Assembly (NCBI RefSeq): GCF_018449725.1
Contig: NZ_JAAVVC010000010.1
Span: 177,840-241,839, forward strand
DNA length: 64,000 nt
Direction of reading: 5' to 3'
From: Pseudomonas sp. dw_612
Lineage (GTDB): Bacteria > Pseudomonadota > Gammaproteobacteria > Pseudomonadales > Pseudomonadaceae
Position 1 is the first letter of the stretch; every line of letters starts with the position of its first letter. The notes below the pieces were generated by a model. It was not told where the DNA came from, searched no databases, and saw only the letters and a list, made by a program, of their open reading frames with translations. Below, one piece after another: positions 53,274-62,987 of the stretch. The translations under genes and the position numbers were made by a program.

Positions 53274-54185
53274 TTAAATAGATGGCTTGCGCCCGCCGTG
53301 AGGTTGTTCTCGGGCGACGGTCAGGAAGGGGTCGACCAGTGCCGGCCGCGCGGTGCCACGGCGCCAGGCCAGGCCGACGTCGAGGGTCTGGCTGAGGTCG
53401 GCAATCGGCCGGGCTTCGATGATGTCGCCCTCCAGTGACCAGGGGCGGTAGGTCATGTCGGGCTGGATCGACACGCCCAAACCGGCGGCGACCAAGCTCC
53501 GCACGGCTTCGGTCGACGCGGTTCTGAGGGTGATGCGCGGTTGCAAAGAGGCCGCCGACCACATGCGCTGGGCGTTGCGGTCCATTTCATCGACGTTCAA
53601 TTGAATCAGCGGCTCCCGCGTCACGTCGGCGAGGTTGATGCTGTCGTGTTCCAGCAACGGATGCTGGGCCGGCAGCCACAAGCGGTGGGGCGAATGGGTC
53701 AGCACTTCGGTCTGCAAGGCGTGGCGGTCTTCGAGGTTGGAAAGGATCAGCACCCCGACATCAATCTCGCCGCTGACCAGCAAATGCTCGATGTAGGGTC
53801 GTTCGTCCTCCATCACCCGAATCTCGACGTTGGGATAAGCGCGCTGGAACCGGGTGAGCAAATCCGCCAGGTAGTAACCGGCGACGAGGCTGGTCACGCC
53901 GATGATCAACTGCCCCGCAACCTGATCGGTGCTCTGTTGCAGGCTGCGCTTGGCGTTATCGACGGTGGCCAGAATCAGGTGCGCCTGGCGTAGGAATTGA
54001 TGACCTTGGTGCGTCAGGGTCATGCCCTTGGCGTGTCGGTTGAACAGGCTGACGCCGATTTCCTGCTCCAGTTGCTGGATCGCCAGTGTCAGGGTGGATT
54101 GGGAAATAAACGCGGTTTGCGCGGCGGCGGAGATTGAGCCGGTCTCGGCCACGGCGATGAAATGGCGGATTTGACGCAGGGTCAT
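53274..54185 (-). CDS. LysR-family transcriptional regulator
   Basis: This 303-residue protein has the LysR winged helix at its N-terminus (LRQIRHFIAVAETGSISAAA, SQSTLTLAIQQLEQEIGVSL) and an effector domain from about residue 90. It is encoded just upstream of the second dehydrogenase on the same strand and is its likely regulator, with a polyamine-derived inducer as a reasonable guess. I chose the second ATG (54185, MTLRQI), as is usual in the family; the other is three bases earlier. Confidence 0.9.
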   Translation of the reverse strand: MTLRQIRHFIAVAETGSISAAAQTAFISQSTLTLAIQQLEQEIGVSLFNRHAKGMTLTHQGHQFLRQAHLILATVDNAKRSLQQSTDQVAGQLIIGVTSLVAGYYLADLLTRFQRAYPNVEIRVMEDERPYIEHLLVSGEIDVGVLILSNLEDRHALQTEVLTHSPHRLWLPAQHPLLEHDSINLADVTREPLIQLNVDEMDRNAQRMWSAASLQPRITLRTASTEAVRSLVAAGLGVSIQPDMTYRPWSLEGDIIEARPIADLSQTLDVGLAWRRGTARPALVDPFLTVAREQPHGGRKPSI

Positions 54186-54375
54186 CATTGGAAAGTACCC
54201 GGTGGGCGGTTTTTATAGATTCATTCGAGTGTATATCTTTTTAATCGATGGCCCAGGTGGGGGCCTCGGCGAGCGAGCAACATCTGGAAGCACTCTCGCG
54301 GGCAGGTTGCGGGCACTTTCGATCTAGGCTGGTGGCCTGAATGATCCGGTTACCCCGAATTCGTGGAGGCAGCAA

Positions 54376-55098
54376 ATGAACACCCGTGGATTGCTCGATC
54401 AGCTACTCAAGTCCGGTCAGGAGATGTTGCAGAACAAGTCTGGCGGCCATCAGAACAGGACCTCCGGCGGCGGACTGGGCGGTTTGCTCGGCGGCAGCGG
54501 TGGCTCGGGTGGCCTCGGTGGTTTGCTTTCGGGGGCAGGTAGTGGTGCATTGGCGGCCGGGGCGATGGGGCTGCTGATAGGTAACAAGAAACTCCGCAAA
54601 GTGGGCGGTAAGGTCGCGATCTACGGTGGCCTCGCGGCATTGGGCGTCATTGCCTACAAGGCTTACGGCAATTGGCAGGCCCAGCAGGGCGCGGCCCCGA
54701 AGGGCGAACCGCAAACCGTCGACCGCGTGCCAGCTGCGCAGGTTGAGCAACACAGCCAGGCGATTCTCAAGGCCTTGGTCGCCGCCGCCAAAGCCGATGG
54801 CCATGTCGACGAACGTGAGCGCGAGCTGATCGAAGGCGAATTCACCAAGCTCGACAACGACCAGGAACTGCGGCATTGGCTGCACGCCGAACTCAACAAA
54901 CCCTTGGACCCGACCGACGTCGCCCGCGCCGCCAGCACTCCGGAAATGGCCGCCGAGATGTACATCGCCAGCGTGATGCTGGTGGATGAGGAGAACTTCA
55001 TGGAGAAATCCTACCTCGATGAACTGGCGCGGCAGCTGAAGCTGGAGCCGGGGTTGAAGGCTGAGCTGGAGAAACAGGTGCGGCAGGCTGCGATGTAA
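54376..55098 (+). CDS. TerB/DUF533-family protein, YebE-like
   Basis: This 240-residue protein has a glycine-rich N-terminal region (GGGLGGLLGGSGGSGGLGGL at about 31-50), a hydrophobic segment near 54-70 and another at 75-95, then a TerB-like helical domain from about residue 125 (ILKALVAAAKADGHVDERER). The order matches YebE/DUF533 proteins, which are inner-membrane proteins of unknown role and stress-induced in some bacteria. GGAGGCAGCAA precedes the ATG. It stands alone between the LysR gene and the Wsp operon. Confidence 0.85.
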   Translation: MNTRGLLDQLLKSGQEMLQNKSGGHQNRTSGGGLGGLLGGSGGSGGLGGLLSGAGSGALAAGAMGLLIGNKKLRKVGGKVAIYGGLAALGVIAYKAYGNWQAQQGAAPKGEPQTVDRVPAAQVEQHSQAILKALVAAAKADGHVDERERELIEGEFTKLDNDQELRHWLHAELNKPLDPTDVARAASTPEMAAEMYIASVMLVDEENFMEKSYLDELARQLKLEPGLKAELEKQVRQAAM

Positions 55099-55110
55099 TC
55101 CCTTCAACCG

Positions 55111-55325
55111 CTTTCGCGGGCAAGCCTCGCACCTACAGGTCATTTTTGTGGCTCGACACAAAACTGTAGGAGCGAGGCTTGCCCGCGAAGGCGTCGTGTC
55201 AGGCAATACATCTGTTACTGAACCACCGCCTTCGCGAGCAAGCCCGCTCCCACAGGAGATCTCCGGCGAACACAGGATTGGTGTTCGCCACGATCAAACC
55301 CGTGGGAGCGAGCCTGCTCGCTAAG
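55111..55325. repeat. Double REP cluster
   Basis: Four palindromic units in a row: TTTCGCGGGCAAGCCTCGCA, then TGTAGGAGCGAGGCTTGCCC, then CTTCGCGAGCAAGCCCGCTC, then GTGGGAGCGAGCCTGCTCGC. The first two form one inverted pair and the last two another, of a slightly different type. They fill most of the 445-base gap before wspA; the rest shows only a probable -10 at 55505-55510. Confidence 0.88.
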
Positions 55326-55504
55326 GCATTTTCAACTGCACTTCATCATCCAATGACCAATCCACCGCCCCTTTCTGCCAGATCACCACTGGCAACCGTC
55401 CCCCTTTCTAGCGGAAAGTCCCATTCCAGAGCCCGTCCCGGCTATTTATCCGCGGGACGGCGGGCGACGCGCATCCGTCTTATAAATGAAACACCGCCCT
55501 CAGC

Positions 55505-55510
55505 TATACT
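55505..55510 (+). promoter_or_regulatory. Possible -10 element of the wsp operon
   Basis: TATACT lies 34 bases before the wspA GTG. A convincing -35 was not found, so this is a low-confidence call. Confidence 0.35.
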
Positions 55511-55543
55511 CCGCAGCATTTGAAAATGGCCCGAGGACATACT

Positions 55544-57166
55544 GTGAAGAACTGGACGTTGCGCCAACGCATCTTGGCGAGCTTTGCGGTCATTATTGCC
55601 ATCATGTTGTTGATGGTGGTGGTCTCGTATTCCCGGTTGCTGAAGATTGAAGAGAGCGAGCAAAGCGTACGTGACGACGCGCTGCCCGGGGTCTATTACA
55701 GCTCGACCATTCGTGGCGCCTGGGTCGACAGTTTTCTCCAGACCCAGGAAATGCTGGGCTTGAAGGAAGGGCAGGGCATCAGTGCCGAAGATGCCGCTGA
55801 ATTCAAAAGCTTCGAAACGCGCGTGCAAGATGCGATGAACAGCTATCGCGGCACGGTCACCACGGATGAAGACAAAGTCGAATTCGCGACCTTCGAAAAA
55901 CTCCATGAGCGATACGGCGCGATCCTGGCCGCTGTGCTCGACTTGCATAAGCGCAATCAGGAAGCCGAGGCCATCAAGTTGTTCAACGAACAACTGACCC
56001 CGGCGTGGACCGCCGGGCGCATGAAGCTCAATGACATCCTGCGCGAAAACAAAGCCGTGGCCGACCAGGACATGGTCAACATCGATAACGCCGTGGTCAC
56101 CGCGAAGGTCATCATGGGCGTGTCCCTGCTGATCGCGGTGCTGGCCGCCGGCCTCTGTGGCCTGTTGTTGATGCGGGCGATCATGGCGCCGATGAATCGC
56201 ATCGTGCAGATCCTCGAAATCATGCGCACCGGCGACCTCAGCAGTCGCCTGAACCTGGAGCGCAAGGACGAATTCAACGCCGTGGAAACCGGTTTCAACG
56301 ACATGATGACCGAGCTCACGTCCCTGGTGTCCCAGGCCCAGCGCTCGTCGGTGCAGGTCACCACGTCGGTGACGGAAATCGCCGCCACCTCCAAGCAACA
56401 ACAAGCCACCGCCACCGAAACCGCCGCCACCACCACGGAAATCGGCGCGACCTCCCGTGAAATCGCCGCTACGTCGCGTGACCTGGTGCGCACCATGACC
56501 GAAGTTTCCACCGCCGCCGATCAGGCCTCGGTGCTCGCCGGTTCCGGGCAGCAAGGCCTGGCGCGCATGGAAGACACCATGCATTCGGTGATGGGCGCGG
56601 CGGATCTGGTCAACGCCAAACTGGCGATCCTCAACGAGAAGGCCGGCAACATCAATCAGGTGGTGGTGACCATCGTCAAGGTCGCCGACCAGACCAACCT
56701 GTTGTCGCTGAACGCCGCCATCGAGGCCGAGAAGGCCGGCGAGTACGGTCGCGGTTTTGCCGTGGTCGCTACCGAAGTGCGGCGCCTGGCGGACCAGACC
56801 GCCGTCGCCACCTACGACATCGAGCAAATGGTCCGTGAGATCCAGTCGGCGGTGTCGGCCGGGGTCATGGGCATGGACAAGTTCTCCGAAGAAGTACGTC
56901 GCGGCATGTCCGAAGTGACGCAGGTCGGCGAGCAGCTGTCGCAGATCATCCATCAGGTCCAGGCGCTGGCGCCGCGGGTGTTGATGGTCAACGAAGGCAT
57001 GCAGGCCCAGGCCACCGGTGCTGAACAGATCAACCACGCGCTGGTGCAATTGGGCGATGCCAGCAGCCAGACCGTCGAGTCCTTGCGCCAGGCCAGTTTC
57101 GCCATCGACGAACTGAGTCAGGTGGCGGTCGGGCTGCGTAGTGGCGTCTCGCGATTCAAAGTCTGA
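55544..57166 (+). CDS. wspA: Methyl-accepting surface-sensing protein WspA
   Basis: This 540-residue chemoreceptor has TM1 at about 12-30, a periplasmic helical domain to about 183, TM2 at about 184-210, a HAMP and a signalling domain whose tip reads ADQTNLLSLNAAIEAEKAGE (about 381-400). In Pseudomonas WspA clusters on surfaces and activates WspE. GAGGA lies seven bases ahead of the GTG at 55544; an ATG at 55520 would add eight residues. The length agrees with other WspA proteins. It is the first gene of a full wspABCDEFR set, and its stop overlaps the wspB start by one base. Confidence 0.95.
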   Translation: MKNWTLRQRILASFAVIIAIMLLMVVVSYSRLLKIEESEQSVRDDALPGVYYSSTIRGAWVDSFLQTQEMLGLKEGQGISAEDAAEFKSFETRVQDAMNSYRGTVTTDEDKVEFATFEKLHERYGAILAAVLDLHKRNQEAEAIKLFNEQLTPAWTAGRMKLNDILRENKAVADQDMVNIDNAVVTAKVIMGVSLLIAVLAAGLCGLLLMRAIMAPMNRIVQILEIMRTGDLSSRLNLERKDEFNAVETGFNDMMTELTSLVSQAQRSSVQVTTSVTEIAATSKQQQATATETAATTTEIGATSREIAATSRDLVRTMTEVSTAADQASVLAGSGQQGLARMEDTMHSVMGAADLVNAKLAILNEKAGNINQVVVTIVKVADQTNLLSLNAAIEAEKAGEYGRGFAVVATEVRRLADQTAVATYDIEQMVREIQSAVSAGVMGMDKFSEEVRRGMSEVTQVGEQLSQIIHQVQALAPRVLMVNEGMQAQATGAEQINHALVQLGDASSQTVESLRQASFAIDELSQVAVGLRSGVSRFKV

Positions 57167-57696
57167 TGAGCGAACTTACGGCTAAACGCAGCGCCGTGAA
57201 CGCGGCCAGGCTTGCGCTGTTCCTGGTGTTTTGCATCGGTAACGAGCGTTATGCCCTGCAAGCCATCGAGGTGGCGGAAGTGCTGCCGCGCCTGCCGTTG
57301 AAGCCGATTGCCCGGGCCCCGGACTGGGTCGCGGGGGTGTTCGCCTATCGCGGCGCGGTGGTGCCGGTGATCGACCTCAGTGCACTGACTTTCGGTCAAC
57401 CGGCCCAGGCCCGCACCAGTACGCGTCTGGTGCTGGTGCACTATCGACCGGACGAGGCGAAGCCTTCGCAATTGCTCGGGCTGATCCTGGAACAGGCCAC
57501 CGACACCGTGCGCTGCAACCCGGCGGATTTTCAGCCCTATGGCCTGGACAATCCCCAGGCGCCGTACCTCGGTCCGGTACGCAAGGATGCCCAGGGTTTG
57601 CTGCAATGGGTGCGCGTCGCCGATCTGCTCGATGAGCAGGTGCGTGCGCTGCTGTTTCCGGCGCAGCCCCTGGACCTGCTTAAGGAGCCGTCATGA
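57166..57696 (+). CDS. wspB: CheW-like coupling protein WspB
   Basis: This 176-residue CheW-domain protein (LALFLVFCIGNERYALQAIE, APDWVAGVFAYRGAVVPVID) links the receptor to the WspE kinase. Its ATG overlaps the wspA stop by one base, and its end overlaps wspC by four. Confidence 0.95.
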   Translation: MSELTAKRSAVNAARLALFLVFCIGNERYALQAIEVAEVLPRLPLKPIARAPDWVAGVFAYRGAVVPVIDLSALTFGQPAQARTSTRLVLVHYRPDEAKPSQLLGLILEQATDTVRCNPADFQPYGLDNPQAPYLGPVRKDAQGLLQWVRVADLLDEQVRALLFPAQPLDLLKEPS

Positions 57697-58964
57697 GCAG
57701 CGACCAGCGGTTTTTCGATTTTCTCAAGGATCGCATTGGCCTCGACGTCGCGTCGGTCGGCCCGGCGATCATCGAACGTGCGGTGCGTCAGCGAACGACC
57801 GCTTCACAGGCGCTGAGCGCCGACGAGTACTGGCACACATTGCAGGGCTCGCGGGATGAACAGCAAGCGTTGATCGAAGCGGTGATCGTCCCGGAAACCT
57901 GGTTTTTCCGTTACCCGGAATCCTTCGCCACGCTGGGGAAACTGGCGGCCAAGCGTCTGGCCGACATCAACAACATGCGCGCCCTGCGGATTCTCAGTCT
58001 GCCGTGTTCCACCGGTGAAGAACCGTACTCCATCGCCATGGCCTTGCTGGATGCGGGGCTCAAACCCCATCAGTTCAAGGTCGAAGGCATGGACGTCAGC
58101 CCGCTCTCGGTCGAGAAAGCCAAGCGTGCGCTGTACGGCAAGAACTCCTTTCGCGGGCAGGACATCGAATTTCGTGAGCGGCATTTCAGCGCCGAAGAGG
58201 ACGGCTATCGGCTCAGCGAACGGGTGCTGGAACAGGTGCGTTTGCAGGTCGGCAATCTGCTGGATCCGGCCTTGCTGGCCAGCGAACCGCCCTATGACTT
58301 CGTGTTCTGCCGCAACCTGCTGATCTATTTCGACCAGCCGACTCAACAACAAGTGTTCGAAGTGCTCAAGCGCCTGACCCACGTCGATGGCGTGCTGTTT
58401 ATCGGCCCGGCGGAGGGCAGCCTGCTCGGGCGTTTCGGCATGCGTTCGATCGGCATCCCGCAGTCGTTTGCCTTCAGCCGCCAAAGCGCGCCGGAACCCG
58501 AACCTCTGCCGACCTTCGTGCCGACCCCGCTGCCGGTGCGCCAACCGGTGCGTAGCGTGACCCCGCCGCCAGTCCGCAATCGCCCGTTCGCCACGGTTGT
58601 GCCGTTGCCCAATACCGGCAAAACCGCGAACCCGGACGCCGCCACGCTGCTGGCGAACATCGCCGCGCTGGCCAACGAAGGCAAAAGCGCCGAAGCCCGG
58701 GCCGCGTGCGACAGTTATCTGCGCAGTCACGAACCGGTGGCCCAAGTGTTTTACTGGCTGGGGCTGCTTAGCGATGTTGCCGGCCGGGCACTGGAGGCCC
58801 AAGGCTTTTATCGCAAGGCGTTGTACCTCGAGCCGCAACACCCCGACGCGTTGATGCACCTGGCTGCCTTGCTGCAATCCCAGGGCGATACCGCGGGCGC
58901 CAGACGATTGCAGGAACGCGCCGCCCGCAGCGAGCGCGCCGCCGACAGTGAGCGTAAACGATGA
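57693..58964 (+). CDS. wspC: Chemoreceptor methyltransferase WspC
   Basis: This 423-residue protein has a CheR methyltransferase domain (about residues 10-265; ILSLPCSTGEEPYSIAMALL and PYDFVFCRNLLIYFDQPTQQ) followed by a Pro-rich linker and a C-terminal TPR-like region from about 320 (VFYWLGLLSDVAGRALEAQG, FYRKALYLEPQHPDALMHLA). It adds methyl groups to WspA and so raises signalling, opposed by WspF. It overlaps wspB and wspD by four bases each. Confidence 0.95.
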   Translation: MSSDQRFFDFLKDRIGLDVASVGPAIIERAVRQRTTASQALSADEYWHTLQGSRDEQQALIEAVIVPETWFFRYPESFATLGKLAAKRLADINNMRALRILSLPCSTGEEPYSIAMALLDAGLKPHQFKVEGMDVSPLSVEKAKRALYGKNSFRGQDIEFRERHFSAEEDGYRLSERVLEQVRLQVGNLLDPALLASEPPYDFVFCRNLLIYFDQPTQQQVFEVLKRLTHVDGVLFIGPAEGSLLGRFGMRSIGIPQSFAFSRQSAPEPEPLPTFVPTPLPVRQPVRSVTPPPVRNRPFATVVPLPNTGKTANPDAATLLANIAALANEGKSAEARAACDSYLRSHEPVAQVFYWLGLLSDVAGRALEAQGFYRKALYLEPQHPDALMHLAALLQSQGDTAGARRLQERAARSERAADSERKR

Positions 58965-59644
58965 CCGTCTCCGACTCCTTGAGCGTCACCCACGAAGATG
59001 CCCAGGCCATCGACGACTGCTGGAACCGCATCGGTATCCACGGCGACAAGTCCTGCCCGCTGCTGACCGAGCACATTCATTGCCGCAATTGCGCGGTGTA
59101 TTCGGCGGCCGCCACCCGTTTGCTCGATCGCTACGCCTTGCAGCAGGAAGATCGCGAGCAGGTGGCGACGGCGGTCGAAACCGACGTCAAAACCCGCTCG
59201 CTGCTGATGTTCCGCCTCGGTGAAGAATGGCTGGGCCTGGCCACCCGCAGTCTGGTGGAAGTCGCGCCGCTGCAAACCATTCACTCCCTGCCGCACCAGC
59301 GCTCCCGGGCCTTGCTCGGCGTGGCGAATGTGCGCGGTGCGTTAGTCGCGTGCCTGTCGCTCGTGGAGTTGCTCGGCCTCGACACCACCAACCCTGTGGC
59401 GTCGGGTGCCCGGGTCATGCCGCGCATGTTGATCATCGCCGCCCGGGGCGGGCCGGTGGTGGTGCCGGTGGACGAGGTTGACGGCATTCACGCCATCGAT
59501 GAACGCATCCTCGATGCCGCGTCGCAATCCGGCGCCCAGGCCAGCGCCAAGTACACCCGTGGTGTGTTGCAGTTCAAAGGTCGCAGCCTGCGTTGGCTGG
59601 ATGAAGAACAGTTGCTGTCCGCCGTGACCCGGAGCCTCACATGA
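58961..59644 (+). CDS. wspD: CheW-like coupling protein WspD
   Basis: This 227-residue protein has a short N-terminal part with clustered Cys and His (HGDKSCPLLTEHIHCRNCAV at about 26-45) and a CheW domain from about 80 (MFRLGEEWLGLATRSLVEVA, LGVANVRGALVACLSLVELL). It is the second coupling protein of the Wsp array. It overlaps both neighbours by four bases. Confidence 0.95.
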   Translation: MTVSDSLSVTHEDAQAIDDCWNRIGIHGDKSCPLLTEHIHCRNCAVYSAAATRLLDRYALQQEDREQVATAVETDVKTRSLLMFRLGEEWLGLATRSLVEVAPLQTIHSLPHQRSRALLGVANVRGALVACLSLVELLGLDTTNPVASGARVMPRMLIIAARGGPVVVPVDEVDGIHAIDERILDAASQSGAQASAKYTRGVLQFKGRSLRWLDEEQLLSAVTRSLT

Positions 59645-61932
59645 CCCCCGAGCAAATGCGCGACTCCTCTTTGCTGGAGCTGTTCAGTCTGGAAGCCGAG
59701 GCCCAGACCCAAGTGCTGAGCGCCGGTCTGCTGGCTCTTGAGCGCGATCCGACCCAGGCCGATCACCTGGAATCGTGCATGCGCGCGGCGCACTCGCTCA
59801 AGGGGGCGGCGCGGATTGTCGGTGTGGACGCCGGGGTCAGCGTGGCCCATGTCATGGAAGATTGCCTGGTCAGTGCCCAGGAAGGACGGTTGTACCTGCG
59901 CCCGGAACACATCGACGCGTTGCTGCAAGGCACCGATCTGCTGATGCGCATCGCCACGCCGAACAATGCGCCGTCAGCAGTAGAAATCGACGCCTACGTC
60001 GCGCTGATGGGGCGCTTGCTCGATCCGATGGCATTGGCGCCGCCGATCAGCACGCCGATTGCGCCGTTCATGGCCGAGCTTCAGTTGGAACCGCCTCAGG
60101 TCGAGATACCGGTTCCGGTCGTCGAGCCGCCACCGGTTGCCCCTGCCGAGCCGCCGCGCAAGACCAAACGCACCACCGAAAACGGCGAGCGCGTGCTGCG
60201 GGTCACTGCCGAACGGCTGAACAGCCTGCTCGACCTGTCGAGCAAATCCCTGGTGGAAACCCTGCGGCTCAAACCGCACCTGGCCACCATGCAACGGCTC
60301 AAACGCACTCAAAGCAATGGCCTGCGCGCCCTGGAAAATCTCAACGTCCACCTCAAGGATTTGAACCTGAGCCTGGAAGCCCAGGAAGCGCTGGACGATG
60401 CTCGCCGGTTATTGGCCGAATCCCAGCAGTTACTGGTGGAAAAGAACGCCGAACTGGATGAATTCGCCTGGCACGCCAGTCAGCGTGCGCAGGTGTTGTA
60501 CGACACCGCACTGGCCTGTCGCATGCGGCCGTTTGCCGATGTGCTGACCGGGCAAGTGCGTATGGTCCGTGACCTGGGCCGCGATTTGGGCAAACAGGTG
60601 CGCCTGGAGATCGAAGGCGAAAAGACTCAGGTCGATCGCGACGTGCTGGAAAAACTCGAAGCGCCGCTGACCCATTTGCTGCGCAACGCCGTGGACCATG
60701 GCATCGAAACCCCGGAGCAACGGTTGTTGGCCGGCAAGCCACCTGAAGGTTTGATCCGTCTGCGCGCGTCCCATCAGGCCGGTCTGCTGGTGCTGGAACT
60801 CAGCGATGACGGCTACGGCGTCGATCTGGAAAAGGTCCGCCGCAGCATCATCGAGCGGCATTTGTCCCCGGCGGAAACCGCTGCACAGTTGAGCGAGGAA
60901 GAACTGCTGACGTTCCTGTTCCTGCCGGGTTTCAGCCTGCGGGACAAGGTCACCGAAGTCTCCGGGCGCGGGGTCGGTCTGGATGCGGTTCAGCACATGG
61001 TCCGGCAGTTGCGCGGCGCGGTGGTGCTGGAGCAGACGGCGGGCGAGGGCAGTCGTTTCCACCTGGAAGTGCCGCTGACCCTGTCGGTGGTGCGCAGTCT
61101 GGTGGTGGAAGTCGGCGATGAGGCTTATGCGTTTCCGTTGGCGCACATCGAGCGCATGTGCGACCTGGAGCCGGACGACATCGTCCAGCTCGAAGGCCGC
61201 CAGCACTTCTGGTACGAAGGCCGGCATGTCGGGTTGGTGGCGGCCAGTCAGTTGTTGCAGCGCCCGGCGAGCCAAAGCAGCCAGCAAACCCTCAAGGTCG
61301 TGGTGATTCGCGAGCGCGATGCGATTTACGGCGTGGCGGTCGAGCGCTTTATTGGCGAGCGGACCTTGGTCGTATTGCCGCTGGATGAGCGCCTGGGCAA
61401 GATTCAGGACATTTCCGCCGGGGCCTTGCTCGACGACGGTTCGGTGGTGTTGATCGTCGACGTCGAAGACATGCTGCGGTCGGTGGACAAACTGCTCAAC
61501 ACCGGGCGACTGGAACGCATTGCCCGCCACAGCAATCAAGCCACGGAAGCGGCGCGCAAGCGGATTCTGGTGGTGGACGATTCCCTGACCGTTCGCGAGT
61601 TGCAGCGCAAGTTGCTGCTCAATCGCGGCTACGACGTGGCCGTCGCGGTGGACGGTATGGATGGCTGGAACGCCCTGCGTTCGGAGGATTTCGATCTGCT
61701 GATCACCGACATCGACATGCCGCGCATGGACGGCATCGAACTGGTGTCTTTATTGCGCCGGGACAATCGCCTGCAATCGCTGCCGGTTATGGTGGTGTCC
61801 TATAAAGATCGCGAAGAAGACCGTCGTCGTGGACTGGACGCCGGAGCCGACTATTATCTAGCCAAAGCCAGTTTTCATGACGACGCCCTGCTCGATGCAG
61901 TGGTTGAGCTCATCGGGGGAGCGCGGGCATGA
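59641..61932 (+). CDS. wspE: Hybrid CheA-type kinase WspE
   Basis: This 763-residue hybrid kinase has an HPt domain (SLKGAARIVG after His51), a Pro-rich linker, a dimerisation and HATPase core with the N-box HLLRNAVDHGIE (Asn349), a CheW-like domain and a C-terminal receiver with phosphoacceptor Asp690 (LLITDIDMPRMDG). It phosphorylates WspF and WspR. The start overlaps wspD and the end overlaps wspF by four bases each. Nothing is missing or frameshifted. Confidence 0.95.
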   Translation: MTPEQMRDSSLLELFSLEAEAQTQVLSAGLLALERDPTQADHLESCMRAAHSLKGAARIVGVDAGVSVAHVMEDCLVSAQEGRLYLRPEHIDALLQGTDLLMRIATPNNAPSAVEIDAYVALMGRLLDPMALAPPISTPIAPFMAELQLEPPQVEIPVPVVEPPPVAPAEPPRKTKRTTENGERVLRVTAERLNSLLDLSSKSLVETLRLKPHLATMQRLKRTQSNGLRALENLNVHLKDLNLSLEAQEALDDARRLLAESQQLLVEKNAELDEFAWHASQRAQVLYDTALACRMRPFADVLTGQVRMVRDLGRDLGKQVRLEIEGEKTQVDRDVLEKLEAPLTHLLRNAVDHGIETPEQRLLAGKPPEGLIRLRASHQAGLLVLELSDDGYGVDLEKVRRSIIERHLSPAETAAQLSEEELLTFLFLPGFSLRDKVTEVSGRGVGLDAVQHMVRQLRGAVVLEQTAGEGSRFHLEVPLTLSVVRSLVVEVGDEAYAFPLAHIERMCDLEPDDIVQLEGRQHFWYEGRHVGLVAASQLLQRPASQSSQQTLKVVVIRERDAIYGVAVERFIGERTLVVLPLDERLGKIQDISAGALLDDGSVVLIVDVEDMLRSVDKLLNTGRLERIARHSNQATEAARKRILVVDDSLTVRELQRKLLLNRGYDVAVAVDGMDGWNALRSEDFDLLITDIDMPRMDGIELVSLLRRDNRLQSLPVMVVSYKDREEDRRRGLDAGADYYLAKASFHDDALLDAVVELIGGARA

Positions 61933-62939
61933 AAATCGCAATCGTCAACGACATGCCCATGGCGGTAGAGGCCTTGCGCCGCGCCTTGGCATTCGAACCG
62001 GCGCATCAGGTGATCTGGGTCGCCAGCAATGGCGCCGAGGCCGTGCAACGTTGCGCCGAGAACACCCCGGACCTGATCCTGATGGACCTGATCATGCCGG
62101 TGATGGATGGCGTGGAGGCGACCCGGCGGATCATGGCCGAAACCCCGTGCGCCATTGTGATCGTCACCGTCGACCGCCAGCAGAACGTGCACCGGGTGTT
62201 CGAAGCCATGGGCCATGGTGCGCTGGATGTGGTCGATACCCCGGCGATCGGTGCCGGCAATCCGGCGGAAGCGGCGGCGCCGTTACTGCGCAAGATCATG
62301 AACATCGGCTGGCTGATCGGCGACAAGGGCAATCGTGTGCGTTCGGCGCCGAGCCCGCTGCGCAACTCCGGGTCGCGGCAAAAACTGGTGGCCATCGGGT
62401 CGTCCGCGGGCGGGCCGGCGGCGCTGGAAGTGTTGCTCAAAGGGCTGCCGCAGGATTTTTCGGCGGCCATCGTGCTGGTGCAGCACGTGGACCAAGTGTT
62501 CGCCGCCGGCATGGCCGAATGGCTCAGCAGTGCCAGCGGCCTCAATGTGCGGCTGGCCCTGGAAGGCGAACCGCCCCAGGCCGGCACGGTGTTGCTGGCC
62601 GGCACCAACCACCATATTCGCTTGTTGAAAAACGGGACGCTGGCTTACACCGCCGAACCGGTCAACGAGATTTACCGGCCCTCGATCGACGTGTTTTTCG
62701 AAAGCGTGGCCAGTTACTGGAACGGCGACGCCGTCGGCGTTTTGCTGACTGGCATGGGCCGCGACGGGGCGCAGGGGCTTAAACTCATGCGCCAACAGGG
62801 CTACCTGACCATCGCTCAGGACCAGAACAGCAGTGCGGTGTATGGCATGCCGAAAGCGGCCGCGGCCATCGACGCTGCCGTGGAAATTCGCCCACTGGAA
62901 AAGATAGCGCCACGATTGCTGGAGATATTCCCAAAATGA
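61929..62939 (+). CDS. wspF: Chemoreceptor methylesterase WspF
   Basis: This 336-residue CheB-type protein has a receiver with Asp53 (LILMDLIMPVMDG) and a methylesterase domain with the catalytic Ser159 (IGSSAGGPAAL), His186 (LVQHVDQ) and Asp279 (TGMGRDGAQG). It removes methyl groups from WspA and so damps the pathway. Loss of WspF makes wrinkly-spreader variants in P. fluorescens; here it appears intact. wspR follows after 48 bases. Confidence 0.95.
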   Translation: MKIAIVNDMPMAVEALRRALAFEPAHQVIWVASNGAEAVQRCAENTPDLILMDLIMPVMDGVEATRRIMAETPCAIVIVTVDRQQNVHRVFEAMGHGALDVVDTPAIGAGNPAEAAAPLLRKIMNIGWLIGDKGNRVRSAPSPLRNSGSRQKLVAIGSSAGGPAALEVLLKGLPQDFSAAIVLVQHVDQVFAAGMAEWLSSASGLNVRLALEGEPPQAGTVLLAGTNHHIRLLKNGTLAYTAEPVNEIYRPSIDVFFESVASYWNGDAVGVLLTGMGRDGAQGLKLMRQQGYLTIAQDQNSSAVYGMPKAAAAIDAAVEIRPLEKIAPRLLEIFPK

Positions 62940-62987
62940 AGACTTTTCTCCGCAATCCTGGCCCAAGTAGTACTCAGGTGACCGCAC